Part shown: piece after piece, positions 1-6,357 of the stretch | Layout of the letters: each line of letters begins with the position of its first letter | Numbering within the stretch: the stretch's first letter is position 1 | Assembly: GCA_900770895.1 (NCBI GenBank) | Contig: CAAGMF010000071.1 | Location: 1 to 15,069, forward strand | Length of the DNA: 15,069 nucleotides | Source: an uncultured Mitsuokella sp. | GTDB lineage: Bacteria; Bacillota; Negativicutes; Selenomonadales; Selenomonadaceae | Direction of reading: 5' to 3' | The notes under the pieces: model-generated | Databases searched by the model: none | The model's input: the letters and a program-made list of their open reading frames with translations, nothing else | Told to the model about the DNA's origin: nothing | Translations under genes and position numbers: made by a program

Positions 1-185
1 CTTAAACGCGCTACGCTTGAACGAAAGTACTTTCCGCGGGAATGCTTGATAGGGAAAAATTTAATTTCTTAACGCCAAAGCACGACGCTCCATTCCGGAA
101 CCATGCCTGCCGCTGCTTTATCTACATCTCAGGCGCTGGCAGATATCTCATTGCAGCCCCTTGAAATTGCTTTATGATACGGTAA
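1..185. other. Left-edge stretch with no recognisable gene
   Basis: I see no convincing reading frame, RNA gene or strong hairpin here. Short frames on either strand stop within about a dozen codons and have no ribosome binding site. It is the sequence downstream of the minus-strand envelope protein gene, whose TGA stop is at 186-188. I found no clear stem plus T-run terminator for that gene. Confidence 0.5.
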
Positions 186-2588
186 TCAGAACGAGCGGCT
201 GTATATGAGCATCCCGTTCCAGCCATGATAGCTGGCCGCCTGCTCGCCGTGGATGGCGAACCGCTCCATGCGCACCGTCAGCTGCTCCGCTTCACTGAGT
301 CTGCGCTGATATTCGGCCGTCACCGCATGGCGCGTATAGCCGGACTGCTCTGCACCGGTCAGCCAGTCGAGGCCGCCACCGATGACATCACCGTAATTGT
401 AGCGCAGAGTTGCGGACGACTTCGTCCCGAACTCATGGCGCCAGCCCAGACCGGTATAGTAGGCGTGCTTGCCGCTCGTACCGGGCACGCCGGATATCAC
501 GCCCAGCAGAGCGTAGCTCTGCAAGCTGTCACGAGCCGTGAGATCATTGACATTGTAGAGGCGCAGCCACCACTCCGAGCTGTTATATACACGCTCCGAA
601 CCATCGAACAGCGACAGCGGGAAAAACTCGGCCGCGCCATTCTGCGCCCCAATGATATGGCGCCGCAGCGTGCTGGCCGCCGAGCTGGTATGGCTCAGGG
701 ACACCTTGTACTGAGCGTGGTCGCCGATATGATGGTACTCCGCCTCCTGAGCGAACTCAGCCCCTGCCTTTACATGATAGCTGTAGTCCATCTCTGCGAC
801 CTGTCCCCGGAACTGCGGCAGCTCCTGTTGCAGGCGCTGCCGGAAATCCTCGGCCTCGCCGGGCTGGAAGCGGCTCTCATTATAGCTTCTCCGATAATCA
901 TAGGAATTATTCTTCGTGAACAGCAGCCGTCCCCGCAGCGTATCACGCTCCGACAGACGGTTCACTCCCTCGAACGTCATGGTAAAACCGCCGCCATCGC
1001 TCAGCGTGCTGAAATGCGCCAGATCATCATGCAGCATAGACTTTTGCCAGACATTATCCGGTCCGGTTGGCAGCTCAGCATATAATCCGATATTGAAATC
1101 ATTCTTCTCGTGCCGGATCTTGTACCTGGCCCCCAGCGTCGTATTCGTCCAGCCACTGACATGGCCATGTTGGAATCCGGTATCCGAATCGACCCAGCCG
1201 GTCTCAAGCGAGAAATCGAATCGCTGATACGAGCCATAGTAGCTCAGCGGCAGGTAGAGCTGATGCCCATGGTGGCCATCGGAACCATGCCAGCTGTAAT
1301 GCTCAAAACCCGTTTCGGCCCCCTGTCCCAGCGCCAGTTGGAACTGTGCCAATCCCTGCTGCGCCTCATGCTGCCAAGCAGCCGCATCATCAGCATCGCG
1401 CTGCGAGGCAAAGACATCGCCGCGCACCGCATCATCATATTTCTGGGCTTCGTCGAGGTCTTTTTTTGATTGTTCGACGTCCTGGCCGGCCTCCTGCACA
1501 TCATGCACGAGCTCCTTGACCTCGGCCCGGGCCTCGGCCTCAGCCTCTACCGCCTCATTCTGCCGGTCCACCAGCACGTCGAGCTGGCTCTCGAGCGCGT
1601 CAAGCTGGGACTGCTCGGCATCGAGCTGCGCATCCAGCCCGGCCAACCGGCCATCGTAGCCAGCGCTCACCGATCCGGCATCCGCCAGCGAGGCCGACAA
1701 CGCATCGATGCGCCGCTGCACCTCATGCAGCATATTGTTGCGATAGCCAGCCTGCTGCCACGTACTCTCGATGAGATCCTCGAGCTCCTGCCGTTGCTGG
1801 GCGATATTGCCCAGCGCACGGTCATACTCGGCCTGCACCTGTTGCTGCTGATACTCCGTCTCCTGGACCGCCGTCCGCTGCGCATATACCTGCGGCAGGA
1901 AATCAGCCACGGCCTGCTGGGCCGCCACTGCTTCGCGCGTGCGCTCGGCGCTCTCCCGTTTGGCTTGCTCCAACTGACAGGTGACCTTTTTCAGATTTTG
2001 CTTGGCCTGCACGAGGGCATTCGTCGCTGCCGCCAGAGCCTCCCGCGACGACATCCGCTGCCGCCGGGCATCATCGAGCTGCTTTCTGGCCGTCGCTACC
2101 GCCTGGCGGGCCTCGCTGACATTGTGCCGCAGGCTGCGATAATCATGCAGGCGCTGCCGCGCATCGAGCAATGTCTGGAATTCCGCAGGAACCTCTGTCA
2201 TCGTATTCAGCCCGCTGGCCTCTGCCAGCGGATCAGTCAGCGGTGTCAGAGTCAGCGTGGAGATGCCGGCCACTGCCACGGTCTTTTTCGCCTGCGTCGC
2301 CCTGGCTGCCGCCGCCAGATGCTCCCGGTGCTCAGAGCGGCTCTGGCGGCGGCTGGGCAGTACCGGCATCCTCTCCTCATAGCGCAGCTCCATCAGACCT
2401 GCCAGAGCCTCACCCAGGGCCTGCCGCAATCCCCGTCCCACGGTGGAGGCATGACGCCGCTGGCGCGTGAAGCGACGTTGCTGCCCCGCTGCAGCCTTCA
2501 GATGATAGCTTCGCCGCCGGCGCCGACGCGTAAAGCGCCGCCCGATCATCTGCTCTGCATCATCTTCCTCAGCAGCCACTTTGCGCAT
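186..2588 (-). CDS. Putative outer-membrane protein: Arg-rich leader, coiled coil, C-terminal beta-barrel
   Basis: I do not recognise this gene by name. From the ATG at 2588 it is about 800 residues. Residues 1-100 are very basic, with Arg runs and the motif RRFTR(R/Q)RR twice (about 17-24 and 38-45). A weakly hydrophobic stretch after two lysines (about 101-126, ending LAEAS) looks like a signal peptide. Residues about 150-420 are Ala/Gln/Glu/Arg-rich heptad-like sequence, predicted as a long coiled coil. From about 427 to the end the protein alternates polar and aromatic residues like an outer-membrane barrel and ends YSRSF; a terminal Phe is the usual BAM recognition signature. The plan recalls OmpM-type Negativicutes proteins (periplasmic coiled coil plus barrel), but I see no SLH domain. 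The role is unknown; an envelope tether, porin or surface protein are possible. ATG 2588 is preferred over GTG 2594 because of ribosome-site spacing; an internal ATG at 2369 is an alternative. Confidence 0.75.
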   Translation of the reverse strand: MRKVAAEEDDAEQMIGRRFTRRRRRRSYHLKAAAGQQRRFTRQRRHASTVGRGLRQALGEALAGLMELRYEERMPVLPSRRQSRSEHREHLAAAARATQAKKTVAVAGISTLTLTPLTDPLAEASGLNTMTEVPAEFQTLLDARQRLHDYRSLRHNVSEARQAVATARKQLDDARRQRMSSREALAAATNALVQAKQNLKKVTCQLEQAKRESAERTREAVAAQQAVADFLPQVYAQRTAVQETEYQQQQVQAEYDRALGNIAQQRQELEDLIESTWQQAGYRNNMLHEVQRRIDALSASLADAGSVSAGYDGRLAGLDAQLDAEQSQLDALESQLDVLVDRQNEAVEAEAEARAEVKELVHDVQEAGQDVEQSKKDLDEAQKYDDAVRGDVFASQRDADDAAAWQHEAQQGLAQFQLALGQGAETGFEHYSWHGSDGHHGHQLYLPLSYYGSYQRFDFSLETGWVDSDTGFQHGHVSGWTNTTLGARYKIRHEKNDFNIGLYAELPTGPDNVWQKSMLHDDLAHFSTLSDGGGFTMTFEGVNRLSERDTLRGRLLFTKNNSYDYRRSYNESRFQPGEAEDFRQRLQQELPQFRGQVAEMDYSYHVKAGAEFAQEAEYHHIGDHAQYKVSLSHTSSAASTLRRHIIGAQNGAAEFFPLSLFDGSERVYNSSEWWLRLYNVNDLTARDSLQSYALLGVISGVPGTSGKHAYYTGLGWRHEFGTKSSATLRYNYGDVIGGGLDWLTGAEQSGYTRHAVTAEYQRRLSEAEQLTVRMERFAIHGEQAASYHGWNGMLIYSRSF

Positions 2589-2595
2589 CGTCACC

Positions 2596-2601
2596 CCTCC
2601 T
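2596..2601 (-). promoter_or_regulatory. Ribosome binding site AGGAGG that decides the start of the envelope protein
   Basis: On the minus strand AGGAGG lies seven bases before the ATG at 2588, ideal spacing. It lies only one base before the GTG at 2594, which is too close. This favours the ATG and shortens the longest reading frame by two codons. It also argues that the Arg-rich leader is really translated. Confidence 0.65.
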
Positions 2602-2623
2602 CGCTGGAAATTCTACGTAGTAC

Positions 2624-2632
2624 AGTATACCA
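2624..2632 (-). promoter_or_regulatory. Likely extended -10 promoter of the envelope protein gene
   Basis: Read on the minus strand the sequence is TGG TATACT, that is TGn plus a near-consensus -10 box, about 36 bases before the ATG. I see no good -35 at 17 bases, which fits an extended -10 promoter. A TACGTA palindrome (2614-2619) lies near the expected start point. Confidence 0.5.
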
Positions 2633-2713
2633 CATTTCCACCAGCAATAAGCGGCGCAAAACAGGTATCTTGTCTTATTTCTCCTCTTTTTATCAAATCA
2701 TCATCAAACAGTA

Positions 2714-2742
2714 TTGCACCCTGATTACTCTTGATATAAAAT
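2714..2742 (+). promoter_or_regulatory. Possible promoter of the HD-GYP gene
   Basis: TTGCAC (2714-2719) and TAAAAT (2737-2742) are separated by 17 bases in an AT-rich stretch, about 40 bases before the start codon. TATAAA at 2735-2740 is an alternative -10 with shorter spacing. It is divergent from the envelope protein promoter within the same 190-base gap. Confidence 0.4.
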
Positions 2743-2783
2743 TAAAATAACAAACGAATCTAGTACTAGAGGAAAATCGATTT

Positions 2784-3824
2784 ATGGACCTTACGCAACT
2801 AAGACACATGTCGCTGCTCATCGTGGATAATGACCCAGCGGACAACCAGCAACTGGAACTATATCTGGAACAAAGGCTGCATATCTTCAGTGCCCCGGAA
2901 GGCCGTCAGGCACTGGACCTGCTCAGCCATGAATCCATCCAGCTCGTATTGCTTGCCGATAACATCACCGATATGAACTGTTTCGACCTCCTGCGCAAGA
3001 TTCATGCGCAGGAGCAATACAAGAATCTCCCCGTCATCATCATGACGACCGATCACAGCCAGAAGACCGAGGCCGCCAGTGCCATGGCCGGGGCTTTCGA
3101 TATCATCCGCAAGCCATTCATCCCCATCGTTGTCGTCAAGAAAGTGGAGCAGGTCCTCGAGCTCGAATACCTGAACCGTAATCTCAGACGGGAGGTGCGG
3201 CGACAGACATTGATTGCCGAGGAACGCCTCGCCTCCAGCCAGAGGCTCTATGAGGAAACGATCATGGCCCTGGCCAAGACCGTTGATGCGAAGGATCCCT
3301 ACACGCGCGGCCACTCCCAGCGCGTGGCCACCTATGCGAAATTCCTCGCCTACCGTCTCGACTGGAGCGAGGAAGACCAGCAGCGCATCTACTATATGGG
3401 CCTCCTGCATGATATCGGTAAGATCGGCATCCCTGAAAACATACTGCGCAAGACCTCCCGTCTCACCGATGAAGAATACGCCATCATCAAGCGCCATACC
3501 ATCATCGGCTATAATATCCTGAACTACGTAGCAGAGTTCCCCGAGCTCAAAATCGGCGCCCGCTGGCATCACGAACGCTACGATGGACACGGCTATCCCG
3601 ATGGTCTCAAAGGCGATTCCATCCCGGTCTTCGCCCGCATCATCGCCGTAGCCGACACCTATGACGCCATGACATCCAAGCGCAGCTACCGCGACATCCT
3701 CCCGCAGGACGTCGTGCGCAAAGAGATAAAGAAAGCCAGCGGTCACCAGCTCGACCCGAAATACGCCGATATCATGATCATGATCATCGACTCGGACAAG
3801 GACTACCGGCTGCACGAACTATAA
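2784..3824 (+). CDS. Response-regulator-like HD-GYP domain phosphodiesterase
   Basis: 346 residues. Residues 10-125 form a receiver-like domain and 126-160 a helical linker. Residues about 160-346 form an HD-GYP domain, the family that hydrolyses cyclic di-GMP to pGpG/GMP. The metal-binding and signature residues are present: H177, H209-D210 with GK (212-213), H238, H262-H263-E264, D267-G268 and G270-Y271-P272, then VADTYDA around D291. The catalytic half therefore looks intact. The receiver is degenerate. The usual phospho-acceptor position after LVLL is Ala58, with Asp59 next to it, and the N-terminal acidic pair reads D-N-D (15-17); Lys110 in KPF is kept. Normal phosphorylation is therefore doubtful. 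A GAGG ribosome site precedes the ATG. There is no membrane segment, so it should be cytoplasmic. It is divergent from the envelope protein gene, and no partner histidine kinase is in view. Confidence 0.9.
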   Translation: MDLTQLRHMSLLIVDNDPADNQQLELYLEQRLHIFSAPEGRQALDLLSHESIQLVLLADNITDMNCFDLLRKIHAQEQYKNLPVIIMTTDHSQKTEAASAMAGAFDIIRKPFIPIVVVKKVEQVLELEYLNRNLRREVRRQTLIAEERLASSQRLYEETIMALAKTVDAKDPYTRGHSQRVATYAKFLAYRLDWSEEDQQRIYYMGLLHDIGKIGIPENILRKTSRLTDEEYAIIKRHTIIGYNILNYVAEFPELKIGARWHHERYDGHGYPDGLKGDSIPVFARIIAVADTYDAMTSKRSYRDILPQDVVRKEIKKASGHQLDPKYADIMIMIIDSDKDYRLHEL

Positions 3825-3873
3825 AAACCGGCGAAACTCCTGCTCCCAAGGGGTGGATGTTTCGCCGGTTTTT
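3823..3873. terminator. Strong bidirectional terminator between the HD-GYP gene and metK
   Basis: A perfect 15-base inverted repeat has arms AAAAACCGGCGAAAC (3823-3837) and GTTTCGCCGGTTTTT (3859-3873) around a 21-base loop. Each strand gives a GC-rich stem followed by a T-run, so it can end both the HD-GYP transcript (its stop codon TAA overlaps the left arm) and metK, which converges on it. The 105 bases between here and the metK stop hold no gene I can support. Confidence 0.85.
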
Positions 3874-3978
3874 CAACGATGCAATTTATGCAATTTTCTT
3901 CAGCCAGGGAAGCCTGGACCAGCTGCGTCTGCTTCCCACTTCTCACGAAAGGGCGAAGCAGATACCGTCAGCTTTTTC

Positions 3979-5169
3979 TCAGAGCCCGGCCTCTTTGCGC
4001 AGCACATCAGCCTTGTCCGTATGCTCCCACGGCAGGTCGACATCCGTGCGGCCGAAGTGGCCATAGGCTGCCGTCTGCTTGTAGATCGGACGACGCAGGT
4101 CGAGCATCTTGATGATGCCAGCCGGGCGCAGATCGAAATGCTTCTTGGCAAGCGCCTCGATGGTCTCCTCCGGCACCTTGTTCGTGCCGAACGTATCAAC
4201 CATGACCGAGACCGGATAAGCGACGCCGATGGCATAGGCGAGCTGGATCTCGCAGCGGTCTGCGAGACCGGCGGCCACGATGTTCTTCGCCACATAGCGT
4301 GCCGCATAGGCAGCACTGCGGTCGACCTTCGTGGGGTCCTTGCCGGAGAAGGCACCGCCGCCATGACGGGCCCAGCCGCCATACGTATCGACGATGATCT
4401 TGCGGCCTGTGAGGCCCGAGTCACCCTGCGGCCCGCCGATGACGAACTTGCCGGTCGGATTGACGAATATGCGCGTCTTGTCCGAGAGCAGCTCCGCCGG
4501 CACGACAGCCTTTATGACATGCTCGATGAGGTCTTTGCGAATCGTCGAGAGCTCGACATCCTCGTCATGCTGCGTGGAGATGACGATGGTATCGACAGCT
4601 ACCGGCTTGCCATCCTCATACAGGATCGTGACCTGGGTCTTGCCATCCGGACGCAGATACGGCAGCGTGCCATCTTTGCGGACCTCGGCCAGACGACGGG
4701 CCAGACGGTGAGCCAGCGCGATCGGCAGCGGCATATACTCCGGCGTCTCGTTCGTCGCATAGCCGAACATCATGCCCTGGTCGCCAGCACCGATGGCGTC
4801 CTCGGCATCCATCTCGCCCTCGCGAGCCTCGAGTGCCTCATTGACGCCCTGCGCGATATCCGGTGACTGCTCATCGAGCGACACGAGTATGCCGCAGGTA
4901 TCAGCGTCAAAACCGTACTTCGCCCGCGTATAGCCGATTTCCCGCACGGTATTGCGGATGATGTGCGGAATATCGACATAGCACTTCGTCGAGATCTCAC
5001 CGACGACATGGACCTGTCCCGTCGTCACCAGGGTCTCGCACGCCACACGGCCCTCAGGATCCTTGGCCAGTATAGCATCGAGTATGGCATCCGAAATCTG
5101 GTCAGCCATCTTGTCCGGATGACCCTCGGTCACGGACTCGGACGTAAAATACATACGCTTCTTGCTCAT
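3979..5169 (-). CDS. metK: S-adenosylmethionine synthetase
   Basis: Makes S-adenosylmethionine from methionine and ATP, releasing phosphate and pyrophosphate; a cytoplasmic tetramer in known members. The 396 residues match the usual family length from end to end. Diagnostic motifs are GHPDK (16-20), the ATP motif GAGDQG (127-132) and the phosphate loop GGGAFSGKDPTKVDRS (270-285). The C-terminal DLPWE and YGHFGR segments are also typical. The ATG at 5169 is set by AGGAGG eight bases upstream. The gene is transcribed alone: a promoter and SAM-I riboswitch lie in its long leader, and the two-way hairpin at 3823-3873 lies downstream. In related Firmicutes metK can follow coaBC in the same direction; here a fic gene on the other strand lies between them. 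Confidence 0.97.
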   Translation of the reverse strand: MSKKRMYFTSESVTEGHPDKMADQISDAILDAILAKDPEGRVACETLVTTGQVHVVGEISTKCYVDIPHIIRNTVREIGYTRAKYGFDADTCGILVSLDEQSPDIAQGVNEALEAREGEMDAEDAIGAGDQGMMFGYATNETPEYMPLPIALAHRLARRLAEVRKDGTLPYLRPDGKTQVTILYEDGKPVAVDTIVISTQHDEDVELSTIRKDLIEHVIKAVVPAELLSDKTRIFVNPTGKFVIGGPQGDSGLTGRKIIVDTYGGWARHGGGAFSGKDPTKVDRSAAYAARYVAKNIVAAGLADRCEIQLAYAIGVAYPVSVMVDTFGTNKVPEETIEALAKKHFDLRPAGIIKMLDLRRPIYKQTAAYGHFGRTDVDLPWEHTDKADVLRKEAGL

Positions 5170-5274
5170 GCTTTGTTCCTCCTCGGTTCATCATAAGCTG
5201 CTCACCGCTCCCACTACGGAATCCGGTGCGCCAAAACAAACGTTTCTCCAGCCGAATGATCTCGTCCTCCGCAT

Positions 5275-5303
5275 AAGAAAAAGCCCTCTATAAAAAGAGA
5301 GCT
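5275..5303 (-). terminator. Intrinsic terminator of the SAM riboswitch (expression platform)
   Basis: On the minus strand AGCTCTCT (5303-5296) pairs with AGAGGGCT (5289-5282), with one G-U pair, around a six-base loop, and is followed by TTTTTCTT. The CTCTC of its 5' arm can pair instead with GAGAG at the 3' side of aptamer helix P1. This is the usual S-box antiterminator switch: SAM bound gives the terminator, SAM absent gives readthrough into metK. Confidence 0.85.
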
Positions 5304-5312
5304 CATATTTCC

Positions 5313-5418
5313 ACTCTCATCTTATAGGTAAAACCTACCGGAATTGGCACCGTTTTGCAAAGTGCAAGGGTTGCCGCAGCTTCATAGGGCCAGTCCCTCC
5401 ACTGCTCTGGATGAGTTC
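5313..5418 (-). promoter_or_regulatory. SAM-I (S-box) riboswitch aptamer upstream of metK
   Basis: The minus strand carries the S-box consensus in order: the P1 5' strand CTCATC (5415-5410), CAGAG, GAGGGACTGGCCC, ATGAAGC, GCTGCGGCAACC (5380-5369) and CGGTGCCAATTCC (5352-5340). A small P4 hairpin (TAGGT, TTT, ACCTA) and the P1 3' strand GATGAG (5321-5316) follow. The S-box RNA binds S-adenosylmethionine directly. Together with the terminator downstream it should switch metK off when SAM is plentiful, a feedback loop on the enzyme's product. Confidence 0.95.
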
Positions 5419-5439
5419 TTATTCAGCTTTATCGTCTAT

Positions 5440-5468
5440 AGTATAGTGTATCCAGCTGTAAACGTCAA
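5440..5468 (-). promoter_or_regulatory. metK promoter
   Basis: On the minus strand TTGACG (5468-5463) and TATACT (5445-5440) are exactly 17 bases apart, a near-consensus sigma-70/SigA promoter. Transcription should start near 5433, just ahead of the riboswitch aptamer. A long inverted repeat directly abuts the -35 on its upstream side. Confidence 0.85.
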
Positions 5469-5499
5469 GTAGAAAAATGAATGTGATTCATTTTTCTAC
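5469..5499. repeat. Perfect 14-base inverted repeat abutting the metK -35 box
   Basis: The arms GTAGAAAAATGAAT (5469-5482) and ATTCATTTTTCTAC (5486-5499) are perfect complements around GTG. On the minus strand it begins five bases after the stop codon of the coaBC remnant (5504-5506) and ends where the metK -35 begins. It could be a leftover weak terminator of the original coaBC end, since a T-run lies in the 3' arm. It could also be a protein-binding site or an A-tract upstream element for metK. The sequence does not decide between these. Confidence 0.6.
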
Positions 5500-5503
5500 G
5501 TTC

Positions 5504-5557
5504 TCAATCCGGCAGCGCTGCTGCTGCTTGCTCATGAGCAGATGTGCTATGCACATC
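5504..5557 (-). pseudogene. Remnant of a coaBC 3' end
   Basis: This stretch resembles the last ~88 bases of the intact coaBC (6428-6515) in the same orientation. Exact matches are 14 bases (5511-5524 with 6441-6454) and 12 bases (5528-5539 with 6489-6500), in the same order, with 31 bases missing between them. On the minus strand one frame reads C-I-A-H-L-L-M-S-K against C-T-E-H-P-L-M-S-K in CoaBC. After the frame-shifting gap another frame reads A-A-A-L-P-D-stop against A-A-A-L-P-G-R-G-stop. Similarity fades around 5555, where the fic palindrome begins. I aligned it by eye, and part is GCTGCT-rich, so chance cannot be excluded. Confidence 0.5.
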
Positions 5558-5590
5558 AACAATAACAACTTGGATATGTTGTTATTGTTG
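5557..5590. repeat. Perfect 13-base palindrome over the fic -35 region (putative operator)
   Basis: The arms CAACAATAACAAC (5557-5569) and GTTGTTATTGTTG (5578-5590) are perfect complements around TTGGATAT. The right arm covers the proposed -35 box of fic, so a dimeric regulator bound here would block the promoter. There is no T-run after it, so it is not a terminator. It is immediately preceded by another short inverted repeat, GATGTGC/GCACATC (5541-5557). Confidence 0.6.
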
Positions 5591-5607
5591 TTCAAATAGT
5601 TTATAAT
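5579..5607 (+). promoter_or_regulatory. Promoter of the fic gene
   Basis: TTGTTA (5579-5584) and a perfect TATAAT (5602-5607) are 17 bases apart on the plus strand. The expected start point is near 5614, giving a leader of about 85 bases before the ATG. It points away from metK. The -35 lies inside the right arm of the perfect palindrome. Confidence 0.65.
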
Positions 5608-5648
5608 AACAACGACATTAGTTGGACATGTTGAACAACCAATCCAAC
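5605..5648. repeat. Second, imperfect copy of the fic palindrome elements
   Basis: AATAACAAC (5605-5613) repeats 5561-5569 exactly. TTGGACATGTTG (5622-5633) differs by one base from TTGGATATGTTG (5570-5581). Here the spacing is changed and the element contains nested inverted pairs GTTGGA/TCCAAC (5621-5626 and 5643-5648) and GTTG/CAAC. It lies over the -10 and early transcribed leader of fic, so it may be a second operator or part of a leader hairpin. A 16-codon frame here (5628-5678) has no ribosome site. Confidence 0.45.
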
Positions 5649-5697
5649 TTAGCCAACAGATCTAATAACTCATGCTGATTGTAGAAAGGGGGCTGCC

Positions 5698-6303
5698 ATG
5701 GCACTACCAAACAAACTCGGAATCACAGATGACATAGAGCTCGCGCATCGGGAGGAAGAGCTGACCAAGAAGCGAGCCCTGGAGCTCTATGACAAGAAGC
5801 TCCTCGATACATTCGAGACCGGGACATATGCTGGGCTGCAGCAGATCCACGGCTACCTGTTCCAGGACGTTTACGATTTCGCTGGACAGATGCGGAAAGT
5901 CAACATCGCCAAAGGCAATTTCCGCTTCGCGCCGCTGCTATATCTGACCGAGGCATTGGCCAACATCGACAAGATGCCACAGGACACCTACGACCACATC
6001 ATCGAGAAATACGTCGAGATGAATGTCGCGCATCCCTTCCGCGAGGGGAATGGACGCAGCACCAGAATATGGCTCGATGCCATCCTGAAGCAAAGTCTGG
6101 GGCAGGTCGTCGACTGGAATCAGGTCGATAAGGAGGATTACCTGCTGGCTATGGAGCGGAGCCCTGTCCGGGACAAGGAAATCAAATTCCTGCTCAAGCA
6201 GGCGCTGACAGACAAAATTGATGACCGGACGGTATACATGAAGGGAATCGATGCTTCGTACCGCTATGAGGGATATAGCACCTATCGGACAAAGGACCTC
6301 TGA
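5698..6303 (+). CDS. fic: Fic-domain protein, class III (C-terminal self-inhibitory motif)
   Basis: Fic proteins transfer AMP or another phosphate-containing group onto target-protein hydroxyls, often disabling the target. The protein has 201 residues. The active-site motif HPFREGNGRSTR (112-123) is complete, with catalytic His112, the Glu116 position, the GNGR phosphate loop and Arg123. A flap with KGNFRFA lies at 72-78. Near the C-terminus SYRYEG (187-192) fits the (S/T)xxxE(G/N) inhibitory motif, with Glu191 expected to block ATP binding. In class III members this motif is in the same chain, and I see no separate antitoxin gene beside it, consistent with self-control. The ATG at 5698 follows GAAAGGGGG. 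The gene stands alone, divergent from metK and convergent with coaBC. Its promoter is overlain by palindromes and it appears to have been inserted between those genes. The target is unknown. Confidence 0.93.
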   Translation: MALPNKLGITDDIELAHREEELTKKRALELYDKKLLDTFETGTYAGLQQIHGYLFQDVYDFAGQMRKVNIAKGNFRFAPLLYLTEALANIDKMPQDTYDHIIEKYVEMNVAHPFREGNGRSTRIWLDAILKQSLGQVVDWNQVDKEDYLLAMERSPVRDKEIKFLLKQALTDKIDDRTVYMKGIDASYRYEGYSTYRTKDL

Positions 6304-6357
6304 GTATACCGCATCCGTTCAGCGGTATCAACGGTATAGCACATTCTGAGAGGCAGC

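Noticed and set aside
225..2750. Long open frames on the plus strand across the envelope protein gene (286 and 426 codons)
   Set aside because: They are antisense to a gene with clear coiled-coil and barrel sequence. Their translations are Leu/Arg/His-rich without domains, and they have no ribosome sites.
3771..3790. Repeated ATGATC near the end of the HD-GYP gene
   Set aside because: It is in frame and encodes Met-Ile repeats at the protein's C-terminal helix; too short to be a separate element.
3879..3896. Tandem ATGCAATTT twice
   Set aside because: Only two 9-base units, with no structure or gene context beyond lying next to the terminator.
3853..4866. 337-codon plus-strand frame over metK
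   Set aside because: It is the mirror of metK, begins inside the terminator region and shows no family motif.
5628..5678. 16-codon Asn-rich frame upstream of fic, considered as an antitoxin or leader peptide
   Set aside because: It has no ribosome site, is too short, and lacks the inhibitory motif, which is already in the Fic protein itself.
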